From Brachybacterium endophyticum (GTDB lineage Bacteria > Actinomycetota > Actinomycetes > Actinomycetales > Dermabacteraceae): DNA of 64,000 bases. The DNA is taken from assembly GCF_003130585.1 (NCBI RefSeq), contig NZ_QFKX01000001.1, positions 124,001 to 188,000 on the forward strand. Reading direction: 5' to 3'. The notes beneath the pieces are model-generated. The model saw only the letters and a list, made by a program, of their open reading frames with translations. It made no database searches and was not told the DNA's origin. Numbering within the stretch: position 1 is the first letter of the stretch; the number at the start of each line of letters is the position of its first letter. Shown here one piece after another: positions 1-6,669 of this stretch. Made by a program: the position numbers and the translations under genes.

Positions 1-356
1 TTGACGGCCATGACGCGGTCGAAGGTCTCGTCGTCGAGCTCGAAGATCGTGTGCGGGCTGGCGATACCGGCGAGGTTGACCTCGGCCAGGACCGGGGGCA
101 GCTCGCGGTCGATGACCTCGAAGGCCGACTCGACCGAGTCCTTGTCGGCGATGTCCACGCCGATGCCGACGACGGTGCGGCCGGTCTCGGCGGCGAGCTC
201 ATCGGCGAACTGGCGGACGGACTCGGCATCGATGTCGAGCGCGGCGATGTCCCAGCCGGCCGTGGCCAGGGTGCGGGCGACGTGACGGCCGATGCCGCGC
301 GGGGCCCCGGCCCCGGTGATGACGGCGGTGCGCTTCTCGGGGAACGTGGTGGTCAT
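1..356 (-). CDS. SDR-family sugar/polyol dehydrogenase (3' part beyond window)
   Basis: The first 118 residues of a short-chain dehydrogenase/reductase are visible; the gene runs off the left edge. The N-terminus carries the Rossmann glycine motif G-A-G-x-x-x-G-I-G (residues 14-22), an acidic residue after beta-2 (A-L-D-I-D) that favours NAD(H), and V-N-L-A-G in place of the usual N-N-A-G. The ATG at 356-354 is preceded by GAAGGAG. It lies 106 bp downstream of, and on the same strand as, the TIM-barrel isomerase at 463-1383, so the two are probably co-transcribed from the operator-bearing promoter near 1440. SDR enzymes oxidise tetritols in the described threitol pathway (DthD of Mycobacterium smegmatis); the substrate here is an inference from neighbours. 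The catalytic Y-x-x-x-K lies outside the window. Confidence 0.85.
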   Translation of the reverse strand, partial: MTTTFPEKRTAVITGAGAPRGIGRHVARTLATAGWDIAALDIDAESVRQFADELAAETGRTVVGIGVDIADKDSVESAFEVIDRELPPVLAEVNLAGIASPHTIFELDDETFDRVMAV

Positions 357-462
357 GACTGCTCCTTCGCAGAGTGGTGGCATGGCGGGGTGATCCGGAG
401 GGACGCGGGCCTCCGCGACCTCCGGCGACCCCTCGGTGACGCCTCGGTGACGCCGGTGGGGA

Positions 463-1383
463 TCAGGCGAGCGCGGAGGCGAGCACCTGACGGAGGTACT
501 GGATGTTCTCGGCGATCACGCCCAGGGAGTCCGAGCCGTAGTGCTCGCAGCAGAACGGGCCGGTGTAGCCGTGGTCGAGCGCGCGGCGGATCACCTGGCG
601 GTAGTTGATGTAGCCGTACTTCAGCGGCATCGGGGCCGAGGAGTAAGCGCCCGTGGCCGGGTCGAAGTCCCGCGTGTAGTTCTTGATGTGCCAGAAGTTC
701 GAGTGCGGCAGCACCGTCTCGTACATCTCGGAGGGGTGGGGCATCGGCCGGTGCAGGCGCACCAGGTTGCCGAGGTCGGGGTTCAGGCCGACGGCCTCGT
801 GGTCGATGTCGCGCAGGAAGGAGACGGCGTCCTCGGGGGTGCCGACGTAGGTGTCCTCGTACATCTCGAGGCTGAGCTGCACGCCATTGGCCTTCGCATG
901 GTCGCCGAGCTCACGCACGCGCTCGATGGCGAGGTCGCGCAGGGCGGGGTCGTCGTGGTGCCCGTCCTCGAGCCAGAACCAGATGGCCTCGGCCTGGGAG
1001 GGGGTGAGGCCCTGCATGAAGCCGATGTTGACCACGCTCGCCCCGAAGGTGGGCGCGATGTCGAGCAGGCGGTGTGCCTCGGCGAGGAACTGCTCGCCCT
1101 TCTCGCGGTCGACGACCGAGCTGCGGGTCATCGAGATCGAGGGGATCGAGAGGCCCTCGCCCTCGAGGACGCCGCGGAACTCCTCGACGCGCTCGTCGCT
1201 CAGCCGGGCGAGCGGGACCCAGGCGTCGGTGGGGTCGATCTGGGTGATGCCGAGATCGCGGGCCTCGCGCATCTGGGAGGCCCAGACGCTCGAGGGGGCG
1301 TCCTTGATGTGGCCGCCGTCGGGCGCGGTGGCGCCGAACGAGAGCATGTTGGCGGCGATCGGCCACGTCTCGGCAGTGAACAT
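463..1383 (-). CDS. Sugar phosphate isomerase/epimerase, EryC-like TIM barrel
   Basis: A 306-residue protein of the xylose-isomerase-like TIM-barrel family. Metal-ligand motifs of the family can be seen in order: E in S-L-E-M-Y-E (mid-protein), D in N-P-D-L-G-N, H in W-H-I-K-N and E in C-C-E-H-Y-G near the C-terminus. The length matches EryC of the Brucella erythritol pathway (about 309 aa), which interconverts tetrulose phosphates. Together with RpiB-like and TPI-like genes next door this supports a tetrose/tetritol role, although the precise substrate is not readable from sequence. The ATG is preceded by GAAGGAG at good spacing. The promoter region holds the palindrome TCCTATAGGA 26 bp upstream of the start codon. 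An SDR gene follows on the same strand. Confidence 0.85.
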   Translation of the reverse strand: MFTAETWPIAANMLSFGATAPDGGHIKDAPSSVWASQMREARDLGITQIDPTDAWVPLARLSDERVEEFRGVLEGEGLSIPSISMTRSSVVDREKGEQFLAEAHRLLDIAPTFGASVVNIGFMQGLTPSQAEAIWFWLEDGHHDDPALRDLAIERVRELGDHAKANGVQLSLEMYEDTYVGTPEDAVSFLRDIDHEAVGLNPDLGNLVRLHRPMPHPSEMYETVLPHSNFWHIKNYTRDFDPATGAYSSAPMPLKYGYINYRQVIRRALDHGYTGPFCCEHYGSDSLGVIAENIQYLRQVLASALA

Positions 1384-1408
1384 CTTCGGTCTCCTTCACG
1401 ACGACTGT

Positions 1409-1418
1409 TCCTATAGGA
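1409..1418. promoter_or_regulatory. Operator TCCTATAGGA, copy 1
   Basis: A perfect 10-bp palindrome upstream of the TIM-barrel gene. On the minus strand a TTGACA box lies at 1444-1439, so the palindrome falls on the -10/start region of that promoter. Copies recur at 1509-1518 (half-conserved flank) and 6576-6587 (ATCCTATAGGAT). Shared placement at promoters of functionally related genes makes this a likely repressor operator; the regulator is not in the window. Confidence 0.7.
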
Positions 1419-1508
1419 TTCACTCCGCGCATGGGCGGTGTCAAGGCGCGACTCGGCCGTGAATCGGCGGGAGGGAGACGATTCTTTCCTGGCCCCGGCT
1501 CGCATCCG

Positions 1509-1518
1509 CCTATAGGAT
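1509..1518. promoter_or_regulatory. Operator CCTATAGGAT, copy 2
   Basis: Core CCTATAGG identical to copies 1 and 3 and exactly 100 bp from copy 1. It lies in the divergent region 1384-1748 and is 230 bp upstream of the rpiB-like start. The spacing would allow one regulator to bridge both sites or to act on both divergent promoters. Confidence 0.6.
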
Positions 1519-1527
1519 CGTTAGTGC

Positions 1528-1579
1528 GGGCGGGCCGCGAGAGCGTCGCCGCTGGGCGGGCCGCGAGAGTGTCGCCGCG
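1528..1579 (+). repeat. 26-bp tandem repeat, two copies
   Basis: Copies at 1528-1553 and 1554-1579 match at 24 of 26 positions. They sit just downstream of operator copy 2 in the leader of the rpiB-like gene. The following 100 bases (1620-1690) are also repetitive, with several GTCGGCGAC-like blocks. No open reading frame with a plausible start is evident here. The whole 1384-1748 gap is therefore regulatory/leader sequence. Confidence 0.7.
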
Positions 1580-1748
1580 CAGCGTCGCAGGAGGCTGCCG
1601 ACAGCTTCAGCGCATCGCAGCGGTGACCGAGCCGGCGGCCGGGTCGGCGACAAAGTCGGCGGCTGAGCCGACGACAGGGTCGGCGACCCGCCCCGAACTA
1701 GGCTGGAACCAGCGGCGAATGCCGCGGGGATCGACGAAGGAGAGCGTC

Positions 1749-2219
1749 ATGACCTGGAACATCGTGGTCGGCGGGGACAACGCCGGGTTCGGGTACAAGG
1801 AGGAGCTGAAGAAGCTCCTGGAGGCTGATGACCGTGTGGGCACGGTGACCGATGTGGGCGTGACGGGTCGTGAGGATGGCACGTACTACCCCAATGTCGC
1901 GATCGAGGCGGCCGAGCTGGTCGCTGCCGGCGATGCGGATCGTGCGCTGTTGATCTGCGGGACGGGTCTGGGCGTGGCGATCTCGGCGAACAAGGTCAAG
2001 GGCATCCGTGCGGTGACCGCGCATGATCTGTACTCGGTTCAGCGCAGCGTGCTGTCGAACAATGCGCAGGTGCTGTGCATGGGTGAGCGCGTGGTGGGTC
2101 TGGAGCTGGCCAAGGAGCTGGTGAAGGTGTGGCTGGATCTGGAGTTCGATCCGGAGTCGTCCTCGGCGGCGAAGGTGGATGCGATCTGTGCGTATGACGG
2201 GTCGCTCGAGGAGGGGTGA
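1749..2219 (+). CDS. RpiB-family isomerase, likely D-erythrulose-4-phosphate isomerase (DerI/EryI type)
   Basis: A 156-residue RpiB/LacAB-family protein that starts at the ATG behind GAAGGAGAGCGTC. The catalytic cysteine lies in I-C-G-T-G-L-G (Cys70), followed by A-N-K and R-V-V-G-L-E-L-A-K. In E. coli RpiB the ring-opening histidines are His10 (D-H-x-G) and His99. Here the first site reads D-N-A-G-F (Asn11) and the second aligns with Ser103 in L-S-N-N. Tetrulose and tetrose 4-phosphates cannot form such rings, so loss of these residues fits the tetrose-phosphate isomerases EryI (Brucella) and DerI (Mycobacterium). Codon use is more T/G-ending than in neighbours. It is divergent from the TIM-barrel/SDR operon and lies upstream of a TPI paralogue. 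Confidence 0.88.
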   Translation: MTWNIVVGGDNAGFGYKEELKKLLEADDRVGTVTDVGVTGREDGTYYPNVAIEAAELVAAGDADRALLICGTGLGVAISANKVKGIRAVTAHDLYSVQRSVLSNNAQVLCMGERVVGLELAKELVKVWLDLEFDPESSSAAKVDAICAYDGSLEEG

Positions 2220-2227
2220 TCGCTGGT

Positions 2228-2250
2228 GGGGCGGGGCCCGCGGGGCGGGG
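2228..2250 (+). other. G-quadruplex motif in rpiB-like 3' region
   Basis: Four runs of four G (2228-2231, 2233-2236, 2242-2245, 2247-2250) with loops of 1, 5 and 1 nt, starting 9 nt after the stop codon on the coding strand. This meets the canonical four-tetrad G4 pattern and would be present in the mRNA as well as the DNA. Confidence 0.6.
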
Positions 2251-2386
2251 TGTTTCCGCTCGGCGTGGCCCCTCGGTCCCGCGGTCGGCGTTTGGCGTCC
2301 GGCCCGGGTTCGGGGTCGGGGTCTGATGCCTGGCATGCGCCGGAGTCGTTGTCGGCCTGATCGTGAACGGTCGGGTGGGCTTCGGC

Positions 2387-2440
2387 GGGACTAATAGCGC
2401 ATCATCTGCCATATATGGCACACGATGCGCTATTAGTCCC
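2387..2440. other. 54-bp dyad with coaxial inner palindrome
   Basis: Outer arms 2387-2403 (GGGACTAATAGCGCATC) and 2424-2440 are exact 17-bp reverse complements. The inner palindrome TGCCATATATGGCA (2407-2420) has the same centre of symmetry. Only two mismatched pairs separate inner and outer arms. It is AT-rich in a GC-rich genome. It lies 168 bp after the rpiB-like stop and 203 bp before the TPI-like start. The + strand is visibly G-rich from 2220 to 2386 and C-rich from 2441 to 2640, so skew changes sign at the dyad. It could be a terminator without a U-tract, or a protein-binding or cruciform site. Confidence 0.75.
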
Positions 2441-2520
2441 TTCCAGGCCCTGATCGCTCCCGGCAGTCGGCCCGGCCACCGCGCCTAGGCCTTGGCCGCC
2501 CCCGCACGACGCCCCTCACT

Positions 2521-2562
2521 CCGAACCCGGCACCCCTCATTCCGAGCCCGGCACCCGTCGCC
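2521..2562 (+). repeat. 21-bp direct repeat, two copies
   Basis: Two adjacent, imperfect copies (2521-2541 and 2542-2562) of a C-rich 21-mer sharing CCGGCACCC. They lie in the gap 2441-2642, otherwise C-rich with no credible gene. No function can be assigned. Confidence 0.5.
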
Positions 2563-2642
2563 CCGCGCCCCCCCCGCACCCACCGCTCATCCCGCCCTCG
2601 CCCCGGCACCCCACGCCCGAACGATCAGCAAGGAACCACCCC

Positions 2643-3404
2643 ATGCAGCCCCTCTGGATCGGCACCAGCTGGAAGATGACCAAGACGCTCGAGGAGGCGC
2701 GGGCCTGGACGACCGCGCTCACGGAGCATCTGGGCGGCCGGGCACCGGAGGGTGTGCAGCCCTTCGTGATCCCTCCGTTCACGGCGACGACGACGGTCGC
2801 GCAGATCCTGGGACAGGACTCGCCGGTGCTGCTCGGCGTGCAGAACGCCCACTGGGAGGACGAGGGTGCCTGGACCGGCGAGGTCTCGGTGCCGCAGGCG
2901 AAGGACGCGGGCGCGCAGATCGTCGAGATCGGGCACTCCGAGCGGCGCGAGCACTTCGGTGAGACCGTCGAGACCACTCGGCTCAAGGTGGCCGCTGCGC
3001 TGCGCCATGGTCTGACGCCGCTGCTGTGCATCGGGGAGAGCGCCGAGACCAAGGACGCGGGGGAGTCCTCCGCCTTCATCCTCGAGCAGGCGCGCGGCGC
3101 CCTCGAGGGCCTGGATGCCGGTCGGCTCGCGAGGGTCGTCATCGCCTACGAGCCGATCTGGGCGATCGGGGAGAAGGGGCGGCCCGCCACGGTCCCGGAG
3201 CTCGTCGAGCCTTTCGCAGCGCTCGGCGCGGAGTACACCGGTCGCGTGCAGGGTCTGCTCTACGGCGGCTCGGTGAACCTGGAGAACGCCGCGGACCTGC
3301 TCGGGATCGATCACGTGACCGGCTTGTTCGTCGGTCGCACGGCGTGGGACGTCGCGGGGTACCGGCGACTGCTCGAGATCGGCTCGGCGCACGCGGCGGG
3401 GTGA
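2643..3404 (+). CDS. Triosephosphate isomerase paralogue, likely L-erythrulose-1-phosphate isomerase (EryH/LerI type)
   Basis: A 253-residue TIM-family protein. Catalytic residues of TPI are retained: Lys11 in S-W-K-M, His98 in G-H-S-E-R-R, Glu170 in Y-E-P-I-W-A-I-G, plus the phosphate loop Y-G-G-S-V (207-211). Two features separate it from glycolytic TPI. The N-terminal G-N-W-K-M is G-T-S-W-K-M, and flexible loop 6 reads A-I-G-E-K-G-R-P-A-T instead of A-I-G-T-G-K-T-A-T. Such TPI paralogues act on L-erythrulose 1-phosphate in erythritol/threitol catabolism. The adjacent RpiB-like gene would supply the next step to D-erythrose 4-phosphate. The glycolytic gene is expected elsewhere in the genome. 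The start has AAGGAAC upstream. Confidence 0.85.
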   Translation: MQPLWIGTSWKMTKTLEEARAWTTALTEHLGGRAPEGVQPFVIPPFTATTTVAQILGQDSPVLLGVQNAHWEDEGAWTGEVSVPQAKDAGAQIVEIGHSERREHFGETVETTRLKVAAALRHGLTPLLCIGESAETKDAGESSAFILEQARGALEGLDAGRLARVVIAYEPIWAIGEKGRPATVPELVEPFAALGAEYTGRVQGLLYGGSVNLENAADLLGIDHVTGLFVGRTAWDVAGYRRLLEIGSAHAAG

Positions 3405-3456
3405 CCCCGCCACCCGCCCCCTCGTGCGATCACGCATGACGTGATGGGGTGGGCGC

Positions 3457-4020
3457 ATGCGCAACGACGCTCTGCACCGCGCTTTCGACGAGGTCCCGCG
3501 CTCCGACTTCCTGCCGGAGGAGGTGCGGTCGCACGCCGGCGTCGACGCCCCGTTGCCGCTGGTCGATGGGCAGACGAACTCGCAGCCCAGCACGGTCGCG
3601 ACCATGCTGGGACTCCTGGGCCCGCAGCCCGGCCACAGGGTCCTGGACGTCGGCAGCGGGTCCGGCTGGACCACGGCGCTGCTGACGCACCTGGTGGCTC
3701 CTGACGGCTTCGTGCTCGGCGTGGAGATCGTCGCCGAGCTCGTGAGCAGCGGGCGGGCGGCGCTCGCCCCGTACGCGGACGGCCGCGCCGAGATCCGCCG
3801 TGCCCGGCGTGACGTGCTGGGGGCGCCGGAGGACGGTCCCTACGACCGGATCCTGGTCTCTGCTGAGGCCGACCGCGTTCCCGAGCAGCTCGTGGAGCAG
3901 CTGGCGGAGGGCGGCGTGCTCGTCGTTCCGGTCGCCGGGACGATGCACAGGATCCGGCGCACCCCCGACGGCCTCCAGAACACGGTCCACGGGCAGTACC
4001 GATTCGTGCCGCTGCTGTGA
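3457..4020 (+). CDS. Protein-L-isoaspartate O-methyltransferase family protein
   Basis: A 187-residue SAM-dependent methyltransferase. The PCMT signature D-G-Q-T-N-S-Q-P-S-T lies near residue 38 and SAM motif I V-L-D-V-G-S-G-S-G-W near residue 63, with G-V-E-I ending beta-2. PCMT repairs isoaspartyl damage in aged proteins in the cytoplasm. It is slightly shorter than E. coli Pcm (208 aa), with a brief C-terminus. It follows the TPI-like gene by 52 bp on the same strand and may be read through, but has no obvious metabolic link to it. It converges on the SMP-30 gene, whose stop lies 84 bp away. Whether it acts on isoaspartate or another carboxylate cannot be decided. Confidence 0.85.
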   Translation: MRNDALHRAFDEVPRSDFLPEEVRSHAGVDAPLPLVDGQTNSQPSTVATMLGLLGPQPGHRVLDVGSGSGWTTALLTHLVAPDGFVLGVEIVAELVSSGRAALAPYADGRAEIRRARRDVLGAPEDGPYDRILVSAEADRVPEQLVEQLAEGGVLVVPVAGTMHRIRRTPDGLQNTVHGQYRFVPLL

Positions 4021-4103
4021 CGGGCGGCGTGATCTCGGTGGAGTGAGGCGGGTGGGTTCGACGGCGGGTGCCGCCGAGGTCTCCAGTCGGCCACGGGCGG
4101 CCA

Positions 4104-5060
4104 TCACCCACCCATGAGCCGCCCCGTGTGCGCGTCCGTCGTGGTGGTGCGGATGCGGTAGATGCTCGTCGAGGCGCAGATGTAGAGCGTGCGTCCGTCC
4201 CGGCCGCCGAAGCAGAGGTTGGCGACCTTCTCGGGCACGGGGATGTCGCCGATCTTCTTGCCGTCAGGGGAGAAGACCTGGATGCCGCTCAGAGAGGAGG
4301 ACCAGAGGTTCCCGTCGGTGTCGACGCGGAAGCCGTCGGGCAGGCCGGGGGAGACCTCGACGAGCGCCCGGCCGTTCTTCGCGTGGCGTCCGCCCAGGAC
4401 GTCGTAGGCGTGGATCGAGTGTCCGCCGGGGCGCTCGGGGTCCGGGTGGTCGCGATCAGGAGGATCGATCGAGGAATCGGCGACGTAGAGGACGTTCTCG
4501 TCGGGCGAGAACGCGAGGCCGTTGGGCGCCTCGACGTCGATGACGACCGGCGTGAGCGACCCGTCCGACGGATCGAAGCGGAAGACGTACCGGTCCCCGT
4601 ACTCCTCCTCACCGGCGTGCCCCTCGATCGGGCGTTTGATCCCGTACGAGGGATCGGTGAACCAGATGGTGCCGTCGGACTTCACCACGACGTCGTTCGG
4701 GGAGTTCAGACGGGCCCGGCCGTAGCGGTCCACCAGGACCTCTGGGGCGTAGACGGCGGCGTCATCGCCGCTCCGCGGACGACCGGCGTCGCGATCGACG
4801 AGGATCGCGCGGCGCCCGTGGGAGCACTCCACGATCGCGCCGCCGGGGTCGAGGGTGCGGCCGTTGGTGAACTCCGCGTCCCCGGTGAGCTGGGTGGTCG
4901 TGCCGTCGGCCTCGTCGTGCTCGAGGATCTGGTTGCCCGGGATGTCGCTGAAGCGCAGGACGCCTCGCGCCGGGATCCAGGCCGGTCCTTCGGTCCACGA
5001 GTACCCCGTGGCCACGCGCTCGAGTTCTGCGCCGGGCTCCAGCAGCTGCGGATGAGTCAT
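4104..5060 (-). CDS. SMP-30/gluconolactonase/LRE family lactonase
   Basis: A 318-residue six-bladed propeller lactonase. Metal-site residues of the family are visible: E in W-T-E-G-P-A-W (near 24), N in S-P-N-D-V, N in A-P-N-G-L-A-F-S-P-D, and D in D-G-F-R-V-D. These enzymes open sugar lactones to aldonic acids in the cytoplasm. The ATG is preceded by GGAAGGAC. It lies 73 bp downstream of the MFS gene on the same strand and is probably the second gene of that operon, under operator copy 3. The partner carrier and tetrose isomerases suggest a lactone of a short-chain or branched sugar, but the substrate is unproven. Confidence 0.85.
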   Translation of the reverse strand: MTHPQLLEPGAELERVATGYSWTEGPAWIPARGVLRFSDIPGNQILEHDEADGTTTQLTGDAEFTNGRTLDPGGAIVECSHGRRAILVDRDAGRPRSGDDAAVYAPEVLVDRYGRARLNSPNDVVVKSDGTIWFTDPSYGIKRPIEGHAGEEEYGDRYVFRFDPSDGSLTPVVIDVEAPNGLAFSPDENVLYVADSSIDPPDRDHPDPERPGGHSIHAYDVLGGRHAKNGRALVEVSPGLPDGFRVDTDGNLWSSSLSGIQVFSPDGKKIGDIPVPEKVANLCFGGRDGRTLYICASTSIYRIRTTTTDAHTGRLMGG

Positions 5061-5133
5061 CGTCGGTGTCCTTCCGGTGTGGTTCTTCGTCGTGATCAGG
5101 GGACGTCGGCTGCTGCCGGTTCCGCCGGGGGCC

Positions 5134-6501
5134 TCACGCGCCTGCCGCCGCGCTGTCCTTCTTCTGCGCGACCAGGACCGTCTCGGTGATACGCGCGAGG
5201 GGGATGAAGCCGACCAGGCAGATCGCGGCGAGGATCAGGTAGTGCCAGGTGAAGCCGAGATGGGTGATGACGATGCCGGAGACGGCGGAGGCGAAGATCC
5301 CCGAGACGCCCAGGGCGACGCCGATCATGATGCCCAGCGCCGTCCCGGCCGCTCGCGGAGCGGAGTCGACGAGCAGGGCGTAGACGACCGGGAACGGTGC
5401 GTTGCGGAAGAGGCCCCAGATCAGCAGGATGATCCAGGCGGTGACGAGGTCGTGGATGGCGATCATGGCCAGCAGGCTCCCCACCCATCCGATGATCAGG
5501 AAGGCGATGGAGAACTTCCGTCCCAGCCGGTCCGAGAGGGTGCCCCACAGGACCTGCCCGATCCATCCCGTCAGCCCCGAGGCGCCGGAGACCAGGACCG
5601 CGTCGGAGACGCCCATCCCGAGGTCGCGGAACTGCGTGGTCAGGAAGGTGACGACACCGGCCTCGCCCCACAGGAACAGGAAGCACAGGACGATCGCCCA
5701 GCGCACGTTGGTGTGCCGCAGGGCCTCCTTCACCGGCCCCAGGAGGCCGCCGGTGCTGCGCGTGGTCAGCTCGGGCAGCGGGGTGGTCTGCCCCATCTCC
5801 TCGATCCTGCTGTACAGCGTGGCCTGGTGCTTCCTGCGTCCGAGGATGGTCTGGCCGATGACGATCGGGATCCCGAGCAGGGGGATGACCAGGAATGCCA
5901 TGCTCCAGTGCGCCGATCCCAGCACGATGGCGATGAGGGCGCCGGCGAGGAACTGGCCGATCGGGAAGCCCGTGTGGTGCACGCCCACGGCGAAGCCGCG
6001 GTGCTCCTTCGGCCACCACTCGGAGACGATCGCGACGTTCACCGGCTCCGAGCCTCCGCGGCTGATGCCCATCGGGATGCGCAGGAACAAAAACGCCAGG
6101 AAGCTGCCGGCCAGACCGAAGGTGAGGGCGCCGCCGATGATGGCCAGGAGCATCGCGACGTTCCAGGTCCAGGTGCGGCGGTACCCGGTGCCGATCCGGT
6201 CCGAGAGGTACCCGAACAGGATCCCGCCGGCGACGAGGCCCGCGAAGTAGACCGAGTTGATCAGACCGGCCTGATCGGGGGTGAGGTCGAACTGGTCGGA
6301 GACCTGCGGGAGCACGGCGGGCAGGATCTGATGGTCGACCGACGTCATCAGGATGGCGATCGTGGTCAGGAGCAGCATCCACCAGGAGAAGGCGGGGGCG
6401 CGGGGCACGATCCGGTGGGTGCCCGGGTTTGTCCCGCTCTCCGCGGCATCCGGGGGAGACGCCGGGGCAGAGGAGGGGCGCGGTGCGTCGGAATCGGTCA
6501 C
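5134..6501 (-). CDS. MFS transporter, organic anion/sugar type
   Basis: A 455-residue 12-TM major facilitator. The MFS loop motif G-Y-L-S-D-R-I-G-T-G-Y-R-R lies between TM2 and TM3, with a second copy G-T-L-S-D-R-L-G-R-K in the second half. I chose the GTG at 6501 because GAAGGAG stands 5 nt before it. An upstream ATG at 6561 would add 20 residues without a ribosome site and would overlap the promoter. Expression is driven by TTGACA-N17-CACACT (6592-6564) with operator ATCCTATAGGAT lodged in the spacer. The SMP-30 lactonase follows. The carrier is inferred to import the substrate of the tetrose/lactone regulon. Confidence 0.85.
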   Translation of the reverse strand: MTDSDAPRPSSAPASPPDAAESGTNPGTHRIVPRAPAFSWWMLLLTTIAILMTSVDHQILPAVLPQVSDQFDLTPDQAGLINSVYFAGLVAGGILFGYLSDRIGTGYRRTWTWNVAMLLAIIGGALTFGLAGSFLAFLFLRIPMGISRGGSEPVNVAIVSEWWPKEHRGFAVGVHHTGFPIGQFLAGALIAIVLGSAHWSMAFLVIPLLGIPIVIGQTILGRRKHQATLYSRIEEMGQTTPLPELTTRSTGGLLGPVKEALRHTNVRWAIVLCFLFLWGEAGVVTFLTTQFRDLGMGVSDAVLVSGASGLTGWIGQVLWGTLSDRLGRKFSIAFLIIGWVGSLLAMIAIHDLVTAWIILLIWGLFRNAPFPVVYALLVDSAPRAAGTALGIMIGVALGVSGIFASAVSGIVITHLGFTWHYLILAAICLVGFIPLARITETVLVAQKKDSAAAGA

Positions 6502-6563
6502 GAGAGCTCCTTCGCGCTCGGATGACTCGGTCGCGCGGCAGCGTGGCCGATATGGCGGCACCG

Positions 6564-6592
6564 AGTGTGATCCAGATCCTATAGGATGTCAA
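6564..6592 (-). promoter_or_regulatory. Promoter of MFS-lactonase operon with operator copy 3
   Basis: TTGACA at 6592-6587, 17-nt spacer, CACACT at 6569-6564. The 12-bp perfect palindrome ATCCTATAGGAT (6576-6587) fills the -35/spacer region, so bound protein would exclude RNA polymerase. The same TTGACA-N17-CACACT arrangement is seen at 48478-48450. Confidence 0.75.
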
Positions 6593-6669
6593 GGATCGTC
6601 CGCGCCGGCGTCGCCAGCAGGCGTACCGTCGGTGGTCCCAGCAGGTCGGAACCGAATCGAGGGATCGTC

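Noticed and set aside
2387-2440. Transposon terminal inverted repeats or a MITE
   Set aside because: No second element, no transposase and no flanking target-site duplication are visible.
5077-6525. Long + strand open frame antisense to the MFS gene
   Set aside because: Asp/Gln/Arg-rich translation without family motifs; the minus-strand MFS gene explains the region.
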